DNA of 64,000 bases, from NCBI GenBank assembly GCA_028686135.1, contig JAQUCP010000005.1, positions 62,001-126,000 of the forward strand, read 5' to 3'. Positions 31,830 to 41,122 of the stretch are shown piece after piece. This DNA comes from UBA12481 sp012523435. Lineage in GTDB: Bacteria; Bacteroidota; Bacteroidia; Bacteroidales; UBA12481. The notes under the pieces were generated by a model, which was not told the origin of the DNA, did no database searches, and saw nothing but the letters and a program-made list of their open reading frames with translations. The stretch's first letter is position 1, and each line of letters starts with the position of its first letter. Both the position numbers and the translations under genes were made by a program.

Positions 31830-34236
31830 ACTTTTCGTTCTCCTGTCTTTGTTGGTGTCTTTAAACCTTAATGCTCAGGAGGTTTCTATTCCCGGCCAAA
31901 TTATTGATGCCGGTACCGGCCGCGGGCTGGCCTATGTGGATGTGCTACTCCATGCTTCAGATGGGTCTAATGGAGTACTGAGTACGCTGACCGATAATGA
32001 AGGACAATTCACGTTCAGTCGGCTTAAACCTGGTAGTTATCAGCTGAAAGTCAATTTGTTAGGATATTACCCGCAAGAAAAAAATATTCAGGTTGTTCAG
32101 GGAGCCAACCCCTCCATCCGGGTTGAGCTCGTAGCAGCCATGATTCCCCTCGGAGAGGTCCAGGTTTCTACTCTTCGGTACGACAAACTCGAACGGGCTG
32201 TTTCGATGCCGGTAGTGGTAGTCCCCCGGGAATATTTTCCCCGCCAGTCGAGCATGACCCTCTCCGATATCCTTAGCAGGGAGCCAGGTATCGCTCTGGC
32301 ACGCGATGGCGGCTGGGCTACATCCGTTAATATCCGGGGTATGGGCGAAAACCGCCTGGTTAGCATGGTCGATGGTGCTCGTATCGAAACCGCAACAGAC
32401 CTGAACGCGGCTTTGTCTATGTACGATATCAACGAGATCGACCGCATCGAAGTGATCAAAGGCGCTGCCTCATCCATCTATGGGACCGGTGCCCTTGGAG
32501 GAGTTATTAATATCCTGACCAAAAAGGGGCAGTATTATGATAAGCCAACCATCCACGGTCAGGCTTCGGGAACCTTCGAAGGAGTTAACTCGCTGATCGG
32601 TACTCATGTCGGACTTGAATCAGGAGCAAAATCCTGGAAATTGAGACTGAGCGGTGGATACAGAACCGCCAATGACTATAAAACGCCGGAAGGAGTGATG
32701 GAAAATTCGGGGTTTACCGACCGTAACTTGAATGCTACACTGGGTATTAAACCGGTGAAAAACCAAGAACTGGAACTCAATGCACAGCATTATCAGGCAT
32801 TTGATGTTGGCATTCCCGGCGGTGCTCCTTTCGGACCAAAAGCTAAAGCAACTTACAAAGAGGTAACCCGCCAACTGATATCAGGAAAATATACTTTCCG
32901 CAAACTTTTACCCGGATTGGAAGATCTGAGTATCAGAGGTTATCATCAATATATCGACCGTGATGTGGAGATGATTCCCAATACTCCGCCATCAACTGTC
33001 GGAAATACCCGAATGACTGCTTTGCAAGTGTTACCCAGAGGTACGCATAATACAACTGGTGCAGTGCTGGATACCCGCTGGAAAACCGGTAAGAATCACC
33101 TTCTGGTTGCCGGAGTTGACCTCTGGCAGCGAAAAATGGTGACAACCAGAGAAAAATATATCCGTCAGGAAATTCTGGATCCCTTCCAAACAGTGACTCA
33201 AACAAACGAAATTGTACGGGGTGAAAAGCCGAACCCGGATTCCCGTTTCGGAAGCGCCGGACTATTTCTGCAACAGGAGTCCAAATTCTTCAACGAAAAG
33301 CTGGAACTGACTTATGGCGCCAGGGTTGACCGAATTCAGGTGGTGAATGATGAGCAACTGGATCCGATAAGCATGATCATCAACGGAAACCCAAAGGAAC
33401 CTGTTCCAAATCAGCGAGTTATATTCCATGCTGATACGGCCAGCGCCTGGTCATGGTCGGCAAATTTAAGTGCTCTGTGGCACCTGATGCCATCAATGGA
33501 CCTGACTTTCAACGCCGGCCGCTCTTTCCGCAGTCCCTCGCTCGAAGAGCGCTTTAAGTATATCGACCTGGGCTCCAAAGTTCGCCTTGGTGACCCTCTG
33601 CTAAAACCAGAAAAAGGGGTGTTTGGAGATTTGGGCTTCCGGATCTGGAAGGATCGTTTCCAATTCCAGGCTAACGGATTTGTCCACTATCTGGATGATA
33701 TGATCGTGGAAGTTCCGGGCGAATTCATCTACTACTTAGCCACCGGCCCGGATGCCGGCTTAACCGACACCCTCCCGGCTTTGGTTAATGCCAACGTGGA
33801 ACAGGCGCTGCTGACAGGTTTTGAGGCTAGTGTCAATGCCCAGTTATTCCGTGATTTGGTGATTTTCGGACAAACTTCTTTTGTGCGAGGTTACAATCTA
33901 ACCAGCTCTTCCGATCTGCCTCTGATTCCGCCTTTTACCTCCGGCCTTGGCTTGCGTTACCAGCTGCCGGGAATCTTCAGCCTCGAGTGGGTTACCACGT
34001 TCGTTGCTGCTCAAAACCGGATCGCGGAAGGGGAGACTGCCTCCGAACACTATTTCTTATCTGATTTTGCCATTTATTCCGCTCCAAGAGAACTGGGCAT
34101 TACCTCTTTCCAGCTCTTTGCCGGCGTGGATAACGTGTTTAATACCTCCTATCAAAACCATTTGGCTACTAACCGAGGAATGATCCGGGTTGAGCCAGGA
34201 CGGAATATTTTTGTCAGGCTGGTCATGCGGTTTTAA
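31810..34236 (+). CDS. TonB-dependent outer-membrane receptor
   Basis: An 808-residue protein. The signal peptide ends at NLNAQ; a carboxypeptidase-regulatory-like domain follows (about 28-110), then the plug (about 120-235, LSDILSREPGIALARDGGWATSV and VIKGAASSIYGTGALGGVINI) and a beta-barrel ending in an aromatic residue (LVMRF). It imports an unknown ligand across the outer membrane. It is translationally coupled to the TM1266-family regulator and diverges from an ABC importer, so the two transport steps may serve one nutrient. Coupling to a Rex operator suggests use under fermentative, high-NADH conditions. Confidence 0.92.
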   Translation: MMIRKFKLFVLLSLLVSLNLNAQEVSIPGQIIDAGTGRGLAYVDVLLHASDGSNGVLSTLTDNEGQFTFSRLKPGSYQLKVNLLGYYPQEKNIQVVQGANPSIRVELVAAMIPLGEVQVSTLRYDKLERAVSMPVVVVPREYFPRQSSMTLSDILSREPGIALARDGGWATSVNIRGMGENRLVSMVDGARIETATDLNAALSMYDINEIDRIEVIKGAASSIYGTGALGGVINILTKKGQYYDKPTIHGQASGTFEGVNSLIGTHVGLESGAKSWKLRLSGGYRTANDYKTPEGVMENSGFTDRNLNATLGIKPVKNQELELNAQHYQAFDVGIPGGAPFGPKAKATYKEVTRQLISGKYTFRKLLPGLEDLSIRGYHQYIDRDVEMIPNTPPSTVGNTRMTALQVLPRGTHNTTGAVLDTRWKTGKNHLLVAGVDLWQRKMVTTREKYIRQEILDPFQTVTQTNEIVRGEKPNPDSRFGSAGLFLQQESKFFNEKLELTYGARVDRIQVVNDEQLDPISMIINGNPKEPVPNQRVIFHADTASAWSWSANLSALWHLMPSMDLTFNAGRSFRSPSLEERFKYIDLGSKVRLGDPLLKPEKGVFGDLGFRIWKDRFQFQANGFVHYLDDMIVEVPGEFIYYLATGPDAGLTDTLPALVNANVEQALLTGFEASVNAQLFRDLVIFGQTSFVRGYNLTSSSDLPLIPPFTSGLGLRYQLPGIFSLEWVTTFVAAQNRIAEGETASEHYFLSDFAIYSAPRELGITSFQLFAGVDNVFNTSYQNHLATNRGMIRVEPGRNIFVRLVMRF

Positions 34237-34255
34237 ATCCTAATCTCATCTGATA

Positions 34256-34283
34256 GGGTTGATCCGTTAAAATGGATCAACCC
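34256..34283 (+). terminator. Hairpin after the TonB receptor gene
   Basis: The 10-bp perfect stem GGGTTGATCC (34256-34265) and GGATCAACCC (34274-34283) is followed only by TTCT, so termination strength is uncertain. Confidence 0.6.
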
Positions 34284-34332
34284 TTCTAAACCTCCTGGAA
34301 AATTGGTTAATTTGCTCCAAAGAGTAAATAGT

Positions 34333-36393
34333 ATGATTAACCGTCAGCTGATTGACCCCAAAAGCCTCGTTGTAGTTGGTGCTTCAAATGATGTGACCAA
34401 ACCGGGGGGAAAGGTTGTGAAGAACCTGCTGGACCATGAATATCGAGGTGATTTATTCCTGGTAAACCCTAAATCTCCTGAAATTCAGGGAATTCCTGCA
34501 ATCTCCGATTTATCCGATTTGCCGGAGGTGGAGTGTGCTATCCTGGCCATTCCCGCAGCTCTCTGTCCTCCAACTACCCGCTATCTGGCAACGGAAAAGG
34601 GGGTGCGAGCTTTTATTGTCATTTCTGCCGGATTCTCGGAAGAAAACGAGCAAGGTGCTGCTTATGAACAGGAGCTGGTCTCCATCATGGAAGAGACCGG
34701 AAGTAGCCTGATAGGGCCTAACTGCATTGGCGTGATCACAACCACCTATGCCGGGTGTTTTTCAACGCCTGTGCCGAAATTGGCACCCCAGGGGGTGGAT
34801 TTTATCTCCGGATCAGGCGCTACAGCGGTGTTCATCATGGAGACAGCCGTACCCAATGGCTTGTCATTCAGTAGTGTATTCAGTGTCGGAAACTCAGCCC
34901 AGATCGGAGTTGAAGATGTGCTGGAGCACCTCGATCGGTCATTTGACCCCGGAAAATCTAGTCGGGTGAAGCTATTGTATGTGGAAAGCATCCGTAACCC
35001 GGCGAAACTTCTGAAGCACGCTTCCTCTCTGATCCACAAAGGATGCCGGATTGCCGCTATCAAGGCTGGTGCATCCGAAGCCGGCAGCCGGGCCGCCTCC
35101 TCTCATACCGGTGCCCTCGCTAGTCCAGATACCGCCGTCGATGCTCTCTTTCGTAAAGCGGGAATCATTCGCTGCTATAGCCGCTCCGAACTGGTGACCA
35201 TGGGCTGCCTTTTCATGCATCAAAAGCCAAAGGGTAAGAGAATGGCCATCATTACCCATGCCGGTGGACCAGCAGTGATTCTTACCGATGTACTCTCCGA
35301 TGGGGGGATCGAGGTGCCGCCAATTAAGGGACCGGCAGCCGACCGGCTACTTCAAAAGCTCCACCCGGGCTCATCCGTGGCTAACCCAATCGATGTGCTG
35401 GCAACAGGTAGCATGGAACATATGGAAGCCGTGATCGATTGTGTTGAAAATGAGCTTGATGATATTGATGGAATGTGCATCATCTTTGGTAGCCCGGGAC
35501 TCTTTTCCGTTGAACCGATCTATGATCTGATCGATCGGAAAATGAAACAGTGCCGAAAACCCATCTACCCAATTTTCCCCTCCCTCGTGAATGCGGGAGG
35601 GGAAGTAGAACGCTTCCTGGCGAAAGGCCGAGTCAATTTTCCGGATGAAGCCCTTTTCGGACAAGCCCTGACCAAATACCTTGCTGCTCGTCAGCCAACA
35701 ACCGATGAGCATTCCTTACCAAATATAAATCGAGATGCCATTGAAACCCTTCTAAGTAAGGTTGACGATGGTTATCTAAGCCCCGATCATGTGCAGCAGC
35801 TGCTCGACATAGCTGATATCTCCCGTATTCCTGAAGCTGTCGCCTCCCAAGCCGATGAGGCAGTTCAGATTGCCGAACAATTCGGGTACCCGGTCGTTAT
35901 GAAAGTGGTTGGGCCGATCCATAAAACAGATGTGGGCGGCGTTCTGCTAAATCTGCAAGATCAGTCGGACGTAAAGAAGAGCTTTGCTCAGCTCATGAAA
36001 ATCAACAGTGCCACCGGAGTCCTCCTGCAACCTATGCTGAATGGATTGGAACTCTTCGTTGGTGCTAAACGGGAAGGCAATTTCGGACATATCGTGATGA
36101 TCGGCCTGGGAGGAATCTTTATCGAAGTGCTTAAAGATGTTCAGTCCGGTCTGGCTCCATTATCGATGGAAGAGGTGGATGATATGATCAGCCATCTGAG
36201 AGGGAAGAAAATGCTCGAAGGAGTTAGAGGACAGGCAAAAGTGGATGTGGAGGCATGGAAAAGCCTGATAATGAATGTATCAGCTCTGGTAAAAGTCGCA
36301 CCTGAAATTGCCGAACTAGATCTAAATCCAGTGATGGGTCTGCCCAACCGGGCTATTGCTGTGGATGCCCGGATCCGGATTGAAAAGAGGTGA
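34333..36393 (+). CDS. ADP-forming acyl-CoA synthetase (acetyl-CoA synthetase, alpha-beta fusion)
   Basis: A 686-residue protein. The N-terminal CoA-binding domain (VVVGASNDVTKPGGKVVKNL) and ligase domain with SSHTGALASPD holding the phosphohistidine lead into a C-terminal ATP-grasp part (GYPVVMKVVGPIHKTDVGG, GLGGIFIEVLKD). The enzyme converts acyl-CoA, ADP and phosphate to acid, CoA and ATP, the energy step of amino-acid fermentation. It fits the 2-oxoacid:ferredoxin oxidoreductase encoded at 39252-41668. The ATG at 34333 was chosen over an in-frame TTG at 34303. Confidence 0.92.
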   Translation: MINRQLIDPKSLVVVGASNDVTKPGGKVVKNLLDHEYRGDLFLVNPKSPEIQGIPAISDLSDLPEVECAILAIPAALCPPTTRYLATEKGVRAFIVISAGFSEENEQGAAYEQELVSIMEETGSSLIGPNCIGVITTTYAGCFSTPVPKLAPQGVDFISGSGATAVFIMETAVPNGLSFSSVFSVGNSAQIGVEDVLEHLDRSFDPGKSSRVKLLYVESIRNPAKLLKHASSLIHKGCRIAAIKAGASEAGSRAASSHTGALASPDTAVDALFRKAGIIRCYSRSELVTMGCLFMHQKPKGKRMAIITHAGGPAVILTDVLSDGGIEVPPIKGPAADRLLQKLHPGSSVANPIDVLATGSMEHMEAVIDCVENELDDIDGMCIIFGSPGLFSVEPIYDLIDRKMKQCRKPIYPIFPSLVNAGGEVERFLAKGRVNFPDEALFGQALTKYLAARQPTTDEHSLPNINRDAIETLLSKVDDGYLSPDHVQQLLDIADISRIPEAVASQADEAVQIAEQFGYPVVMKVVGPIHKTDVGGVLLNLQDQSDVKKSFAQLMKINSATGVLLQPMLNGLELFVGAKREGNFGHIVMIGLGGIFIEVLKDVQSGLAPLSMEEVDDMISHLRGKKMLEGVRGQAKVDVEAWKSLIMNVSALVKVAPEIAELDLNPVMGLPNRAIAVDARIRIEKR

Positions 36394-36409
36394 GGAATCG
36401 TTACATTTG
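36379..36409 (+). promoter_or_regulatory. Promoter of the flavodoxin gene
   Basis: ATTG (36379-36382), 19 bases, TACATTTG (36402-36409), with an exact -7 box. It overlaps the 3' end of the synthetase gene and ends 20 bases before the flavodoxin ATG. Confidence 0.7.
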
Positions 36410-36429
36410 TCAATATAAAAATCTGTTCT

Positions 36430-36951
36430 ATGGAAAAAATTGCCATTCTCTATGGCCCAAAAGGAGGAAGTACTGAGCGCGTAGCGCATAAGATTGCTGA
36501 AACCTTGGGCGCTGATCGGTGTACCTTGTTGTGGGTAAAAGGTCTGGAAGAATCAGATCTTAGCGGATATAAATACTTGATATTCGGAGCTCCCACGGTT
36601 GGTACCCATAACTGGTCGGATCAGAATGATCCCGGCGATTGGGATCTTTTTCTGACCCGTCTGCACAAGATGAACCTCCAAGGTAAAGTGTGTGCGGTTT
36701 ATGGATTGGGCGACCAGGTTAGCTATTCCTTTAAGTTTGTGGACGATATCGCGGTTATTGCGGATACCCTGATCGAAAATGGTGCTACCTTGGTAGGAAA
36801 GGTGTCTGCGGAGGGTTATACGTTTGATGAGTCTATGGCTTTTAGGGATGATCTGTTTCTGGGACTGCCTCTGGATGAGGATAATGAGCCGGGGAAAACT
36901 CCCGAACGAATCACCCGATGGGTGGAGCAGCTAAAGAAGGAGTTCTCCTGA
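36430..36951 (+). CDS. Flavodoxin
   Basis: A 173-residue FMN electron carrier. FMN loops are visible as YGPKGGSTERVA (phosphate loop, residues about 8-19), PTVGTHNWSDQNDPGDW (about 56-72) and GLGDQVSYSFKFVDD (about 95-109). It can replace ferredoxin as a low-potential carrier, for example under iron limitation. It is flanked by a promoter and a terminator, so it is probably monocistronic. Confidence 0.93.
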   Translation: MEKIAILYGPKGGSTERVAHKIAETLGADRCTLLWVKGLEESDLSGYKYLIFGAPTVGTHNWSDQNDPGDWDLFLTRLHKMNLQGKVCAVYGLGDQVSYSFKFVDDIAVIADTLIENGATLVGKVSAEGYTFDESMAFRDDLFLGLPLDEDNEPGKTPERITRWVEQLKKEFS

Positions 36952-36970
36952 ATAAAATAACCTGATACTG

Positions 36971-36999
36971 AACGGTAACTGCGGTTACCGTTCTTTTTT
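36971..36999 (+). terminator. Terminator of flavodoxin, abutting the next start codon
   Basis: The 9-bp perfect stem AACGGTAAC (36971-36979) and GTTACCGTT (36984-36992) has a 4-base loop and is followed by CTTTTTT. The next ATG is at 37000, directly after the T run. Confidence 0.85.
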
Positions 37000-37421
37000 A
37001 TGATGGACCTCATCAGCCCAACGTATATTATCAACGAAAAGATCGCCAGGAACAATATCCGGCGGATGGCTGCTAAAGCTGCTGAAAACCAGGCCCTCTT
37101 TCGGCCCCACTTTAAAACCCATCAATCCCGGCTCATCGGGAGATGGTTCAAAGAGGAGGGTGTGACCGCCATAACGGTCTCCTCATTATCTATGGCCGAT
37201 TATTTTGCAAGCGATGGCTGGAATGATATTACTGTGGCTTTCCCAGTCAATTTGCACGAAATCAATCTGATAAACCGCCTCTCAGGTTGCATCCGCCTTG
37301 GCCTTACTATCGAAGATTTGAACACGGTGAAGCAGCTCGATCAGCTCTTAACCTCCCGCGTGGATCTCTATATCAAGATCGATAGCGGTTATCACCGTAC
37401 CGGCCTGGAGCCAGCCGACCG
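37000..37421 (+). CDS. Alanine racemase-fold PLP protein (D-threonine aldolase/D-serine dehydratase-like), truncated by gap
   Basis: Only the first 140 residues are present; the gene runs into the N run at 37422. SPTYIINEKIARNNIRRM and RPHFKTHQ (PLP-lysine segment) match the fold-type III PLP family that includes D-threonine aldolase and D-serine dehydratase. Full-length members are about 360 residues, so most of the gene is missing, and the true gap must be longer than 100 bases or the gene is damaged. A short open stretch after the gap (37523-37573) may be its 3' end, but this is not supported by homology. Confidence 0.7.
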
Positions 37422-37521
37422 NNNNNNNNNNNNNNNNNNNNNNNNNNNNNNNNNNNNNNNNNNNNNNNNNNNNNNNNNNNNNNNNNNNNNNNNNNNNNNN
37501 NNNNNNNNNNNNNNNNNNNNN
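37422..37521. other. Assembly gap of 100 N
   Basis: Exactly 100 unknown bases, the conventional placeholder for a gap of unknown size. Genes on the two sides may not be true neighbours. Confidence 0.98.
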
Positions 37522-37583
37522 GGGTTATAGAACTTTAGATGGAGTTGATCTTGATCATCTATCAGGATTTTGATGTTTCTCCT

Positions 37584-37613
37584 TTTGCAGGTAAATAAAA
37601 TGTTTTATCTTGC
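37584..37613 (+). promoter_or_regulatory. Promoter of the aminotransferase gene
   Basis: TTTG (37584-37587), 18 bases, TATCTTGC (37606-37613). The -7 box is close to TANNTTTG and ends only three bases before the ATG at 37617, which suggests a leaderless or nearly leaderless transcript. Confidence 0.55.
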
Positions 37614-37616
37614 TCC

Positions 37617-38954
37617 ATGGTACAAAACACTCCCATTAACCAAGAGATCGTCAGAGAACAGATTGCACTGGCAAAGCTTCCCGGCTTAGGGCGTGCTTCA
37701 ATCAGGGAAATAGTTAGGCTTGTTAATATCATCGAACAGTTGACCGGTGAAAAGTACATCCGGATGGAGATGGGTGTTCCCGGTCTGGAGCCGCCTGATA
37801 TAGGCATCGAAGCTGAGATTGCTGCTCTTCAGAGAGGGGTAGCCTCCAAATATCCGATGATTGAAGGAGTCCCTGAACTCAAAAGAGAGGCCAAGCGTTT
37901 CATCAAACTGTTTCTGAACGTTGAGGTGTCCGAAGAGTTCTGTGTTCCAAGTGTTGGATCCATGCAGGGAGCAATGGCAGCCTTCATGGTAGCCAATCGC
38001 TCCGACCGTAACAAACTGGGAACGCTGTTTCTTGATCCGGGTTTTCCGGTTCAGAAGCAGCAGTGCCGAGTCCTGGGCCATGAATTCGAGTCTTTTGATA
38101 TTTATGATTTCCGGGGTGAAAAGCTTGCACCGAAGCTGGAATCTTATCTGGCTACTGGGAAGATCTCCACGCTTCTCTACTCAAATCCAAACAATCCGTC
38201 GTGGATATGCTTTACCGAAGAGGAACTCCAAATCATCGGTCGACTGGCTGATCAGTACGATGTGATTGTGATGGAGGACTTGGCATATTTTGGGATGGAC
38301 TTCAGAAAGGACTATTCTCATCCGGGTGAGCCTCCTTACCAACCAACCGTAGCTCACTATTGTGATCACTGGTTGTTGCTGATTTCCAGCTCAAAAGCTT
38401 TTTCGTTTGCTGGTGAACGGGTAGGTTTTGTTGCGATGAGTGATAAGCTCTTTAACCGTGTTTATCCCGATTTAAAACGATATTACACCAGCGACCGCTT
38501 TGGCTACTCCCTGATATATGGGGCACTTTATGCTCTTTCTTCGGGGGTCTGCCATTCTGCACAATACGGATTAGCGGCCATGTTGAAAGCTGCAAATGAT
38601 GGGGCCTTCGATTTTGTCGAGGGAGTCAAGGAGTACGGACGTAGAGCTAAGGTCTTGAAAAAGATGTTTGTGGAGAATGGATTCGAGATTGTCTATGACA
38701 CAGACCTTGACGAACCCATTGCTGACGGTTTTTATTTTACCCTTGCTTACCCAGGAATGAACGGAGATGAACTGCTGGAAAACCTGCTCTATTACGGAAT
38801 CAGCGCGATCTCGCTAGAGATATCAGGAAGTACTCGTACGGATGGTATCCGAGCCTGTGTCTCCCAACTGCATCCATCCCTCTTTTCAATTCTCGAGGAG
38901 CGACTGATCCGATTTAATAAGGATTTTGGGGGGAAGGGGGAGAGGAGGTTGTGA
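37617..38954 (+). CDS. Class I/II pyridoxal-phosphate aminotransferase
   Basis: A 445-residue fold-type I aminotransferase. The PLP lysine is in SSSKAFSFAGERVGF, SNPNNPSWICFTEEE is the usual Asn-containing loop, and VMEDLAYFGMD carries the PLP-ring Asp. The amino-acid substrate is not evident. Located before a 2-oxoacid:ferredoxin oxidoreductase operon, it would supply 2-oxoacids from amino acids. The length is within the family range. Confidence 0.88.
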   Translation: MVQNTPINQEIVREQIALAKLPGLGRASIREIVRLVNIIEQLTGEKYIRMEMGVPGLEPPDIGIEAEIAALQRGVASKYPMIEGVPELKREAKRFIKLFLNVEVSEEFCVPSVGSMQGAMAAFMVANRSDRNKLGTLFLDPGFPVQKQQCRVLGHEFESFDIYDFRGEKLAPKLESYLATGKISTLLYSNPNNPSWICFTEEELQIIGRLADQYDVIVMEDLAYFGMDFRKDYSHPGEPPYQPTVAHYCDHWLLLISSSKAFSFAGERVGFVAMSDKLFNRVYPDLKRYYTSDRFGYSLIYGALYALSSGVCHSAQYGLAAMLKAANDGAFDFVEGVKEYGRRAKVLKKMFVENGFEIVYDTDLDEPIADGFYFTLAYPGMNGDELLENLLYYGISAISLEISGSTRTDGIRACVSQLHPSLFSILEERLIRFNKDFGGKGERRL

Positions 38955-38971
38955 GGTGTGAGGTGTGAGTT
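38951..38971 (+). repeat. Short tandem GTGAGGT repeat
   Basis: GTGAGGT occurs twice in tandem (38951-38964), followed by a degenerate third copy. It begins at the aminotransferase stop. It is the kind of slippage-prone intergenic repeat seen by chance, and no function is evident. Confidence 0.5.
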
Positions 38972-39003
38972 TAAAGTAAATAGTTAAACGTAAATAAGAA
39001 ACT

Positions 39004-39234
39004 ATGGCTAAAGTAAAAGGAGCGATTGTAGTCGATGTGGAAAGGTGCAAAGGCTGTGAAGTATGCCGGGTTGCCTGCCCAAATGATGTGATCGCGATGT
39101 CGGCAGAGGTGAACCATAAAGGTTATCACTATGCCTTTCAGAAGAATCAGCAGGATTGCGTAGGTTGCGCAAACTGCGCAGTTGTGTGTCCGGATGGTGT
39201 TATCACCGTCTATCGGGTTAAAGTATCAGATTAA
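39004..39234 (+). CDS. 2x[4Fe-4S] ferredoxin subunit of 2-oxoacid:ferredoxin oxidoreductase
   Basis: A 76-residue protein with CKGCEVCRVACP and CVGCANCAVVCP, the delta subunit pattern of KorD/VorD-type enzymes. It takes electrons from the catalytic subunits. It heads the four-gene operon with alpha, beta and gamma subunits, 17 bases before the alpha gene. Confidence 0.9.
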   Translation: MAKVKGAIVVDVERCKGCEVCRVACPNDVIAMSAEVNHKGYHYAFQKNQQDCVGCANCAVVCPDGVITVYRVKVSD

Positions 39235-39251
39235 TCATAAAAAAATTCTGA

Positions 39252-40325
39252 ATGATGAAGGAATTACGTTTGATGAAGGGTAATGAGGCAATCGCCGAGG
39301 GAGCCATTCGCGCAGGTTGTGATGCCTATTTTGGGTATCCAATCACTCCACAGTCGGAGGTAATGGAATACCTCATGGCTGAGCAACCAGAAAAGAGAAC
39401 TGGTATGATCGTGCTTCAGGCCGAAAGTGAAGTGGCTTCTATTAATATGGTGTACGGTGCAGCCGGAACGGGTAAGCGGGTCATGACCAGCTCCTCGAGT
39501 CCGGGTATCAGCCTGATGCAGGAAGGTATATCCTATTGCGCAGGTGCTGAATTGCCCTGCCTGATAGTCAATGTGGTGAGAGGAGGCCCAGGATTGGGAA
39601 CTATTCAGCCTTCACAGGCCGATTATTTCCAATCAACCAAAGGAGGTGGCCACGGTGATTATCGCCTTATCGTGCTGGCTCCTGCTTCTGTGCAGGAAAT
39701 GTTCGATTTTGTTTTTACTGGCTTTGACTTGGCATTCAAGTATCGAAACCCAGCCCTGATCCTCTCTGATGGTCTCATTGGCCAAATGATGGAGAAAGTT
39801 CATCTCGCTGAACAACGGCCCAGATTGACGGAATTCGATCCCTCCTGGACAATTACCGGGAAAACTCCGGATCGTGAACATAACATTATAACCTCGCTCG
39901 ACCTTGATGCGGCCCGCCAAGAGAAGCATAATCAAAAATTACAGGCTAAGTATCAAAAAATCACAGAAAACGAGGTTCGCTATGAGGAGCTGATGACCGA
40001 AGACGCCGAATACCTTTTTGTGGCTTACGGTTCTTCAGCCAGAATATGCCAGAAGGCTATGCAACTAGCTCGTGAACAGGGTATCAAAGTTGGCCTTCTC
40101 CGTCCTATTACCCTCTGGCCATTTCCTGTCAAGCCGATCGCCCACCTTGCTCCAAAAATGAAAGGCATTCTGAGCGTGGAACAAAGCGCAGGCCAGATGG
40201 TCGAGGATGTACGCCTGGCTGTTGCCTGTGCAACACCTGTAGAGCATTACGGACGAATGGGCGGAATGGTCCCCAGTCCCGAAGAAGTATTAAATGTTCT
40301 GGTTAATAAATTCATTAGTAAATAG
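39252..40325 (+). CDS. 2-oxoacid:ferredoxin oxidoreductase, alpha subunit (VorB/KorA-like)
   Basis: A 357-residue pyrimidine-binding subunit. GNEAIAEGAIRAGCDAYFGYPITPQSEV, VMTSSSSPGISLMQEGISYCAG and GGPGLGTIQPSQADYFQS are typical of the KGOR/VOR alpha family. It oxidatively decarboxylates 2-oxoglutarate or branched-chain 2-oxoacids to acyl-CoA with ferredoxin as acceptor; the substrate is not fixed by sequence. It is 3 bases before the beta subunit. Confidence 0.9.
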   Translation: MMKELRLMKGNEAIAEGAIRAGCDAYFGYPITPQSEVMEYLMAEQPEKRTGMIVLQAESEVASINMVYGAAGTGKRVMTSSSSPGISLMQEGISYCAGAELPCLIVNVVRGGPGLGTIQPSQADYFQSTKGGGHGDYRLIVLAPASVQEMFDFVFTGFDLAFKYRNPALILSDGLIGQMMEKVHLAEQRPRLTEFDPSWTITGKTPDREHNIITSLDLDAARQEKHNQKLQAKYQKITENEVRYEELMTEDAEYLFVAYGSSARICQKAMQLAREQGIKVGLLRPITLWPFPVKPIAHLAPKMKGILSVEQSAGQMVEDVRLAVACATPVEHYGRMGGMVPSPEEVLNVLVNKFISK

Positions 40326-40327
40326 TT

Positions 40328-41110
40328 ATGGATATTAAAGATATTATCAAACCAGAAAACCTGGTTTACAAAAAAACCGATCTGATGACCGACAAAATCC
40401 TGAGTTATTGCCCAGGATGTGGCCATGGTACCGCTCACCGTATCCTCATGGAAGTAATCGATGAAATGGGTATCCAATCAGAGACTATCGGGATTGCACC
40501 AGTGGGTTGCTCCGTTCTAGCCTACGATTTTATGAATGTCGATATGTCTGGAGCTGCCCATGGTCGCGCTCCAGCTTTGGCTACCGGAATCAAACGCCTG
40601 TGGCCCGATAAATTTGTGTTTACCTATCAGGGTGACGGAGACTTGGCTGCTATCGGTAGCGCAGAAACAATTCACGCCTGCAATCGTGGTGAAAACATCA
40701 CGATCGTTTTCATTAATAATGGGATATACGGGATGACTGGCGGGCAAATGGCCCCAACAACCCTGGAAGGCATGAAAACCTCCACAAGTCCCTACGGACG
40801 AGATCTGCATACAATGGGTAACCCACTAAAAATGACCGAACTGGTTGCTCAGCTACCAGGTACCTGGTACGTTACCCGCCAATCAGTCCATACCCCAAGA
40901 AACGTTCGAAGAGCTAAAAAAGCTATCCGAATTGCCCTCGAAGCACAAAAAGAGAAAAAGGGTCTGACTTTCGTAGAAATTGTATCCAACTGTAACTCAG
41001 GCTGGAAAATGACGCCTGTAAAAGCCAATGAGTGGATGGAAGAAAATATGTTCCCGTTTTATCCACTGGGCGATCTGAAAGTTGAGGGGAAACTGGTTAA
41101 TAATCAATAA
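40328..41110 (+). CDS. 2-oxoacid:ferredoxin oxidoreductase, beta (TPP) subunit
   Basis: A 260-residue TPP-binding subunit. The [4Fe-4S]/TPP-region YCPGCGHGTAHR and the TPP motif GDGDLAAIGSAETIHACNRGENITIVFINN are clear. It pairs with the alpha subunit upstream. Confidence 0.92.
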   Translation: MDIKDIIKPENLVYKKTDLMTDKILSYCPGCGHGTAHRILMEVIDEMGIQSETIGIAPVGCSVLAYDFMNVDMSGAAHGRAPALATGIKRLWPDKFVFTYQGDGDLAAIGSAETIHACNRGENITIVFINNGIYGMTGGQMAPTTLEGMKTSTSPYGRDLHTMGNPLKMTELVAQLPGTWYVTRQSVHTPRNVRRAKKAIRIALEAQKEKKGLTFVEIVSNCNSGWKMTPVKANEWMEENMFPFYPLGDLKVEGKLVNNQ

Positions 41111-41122
41111 AATAAGAAAACC

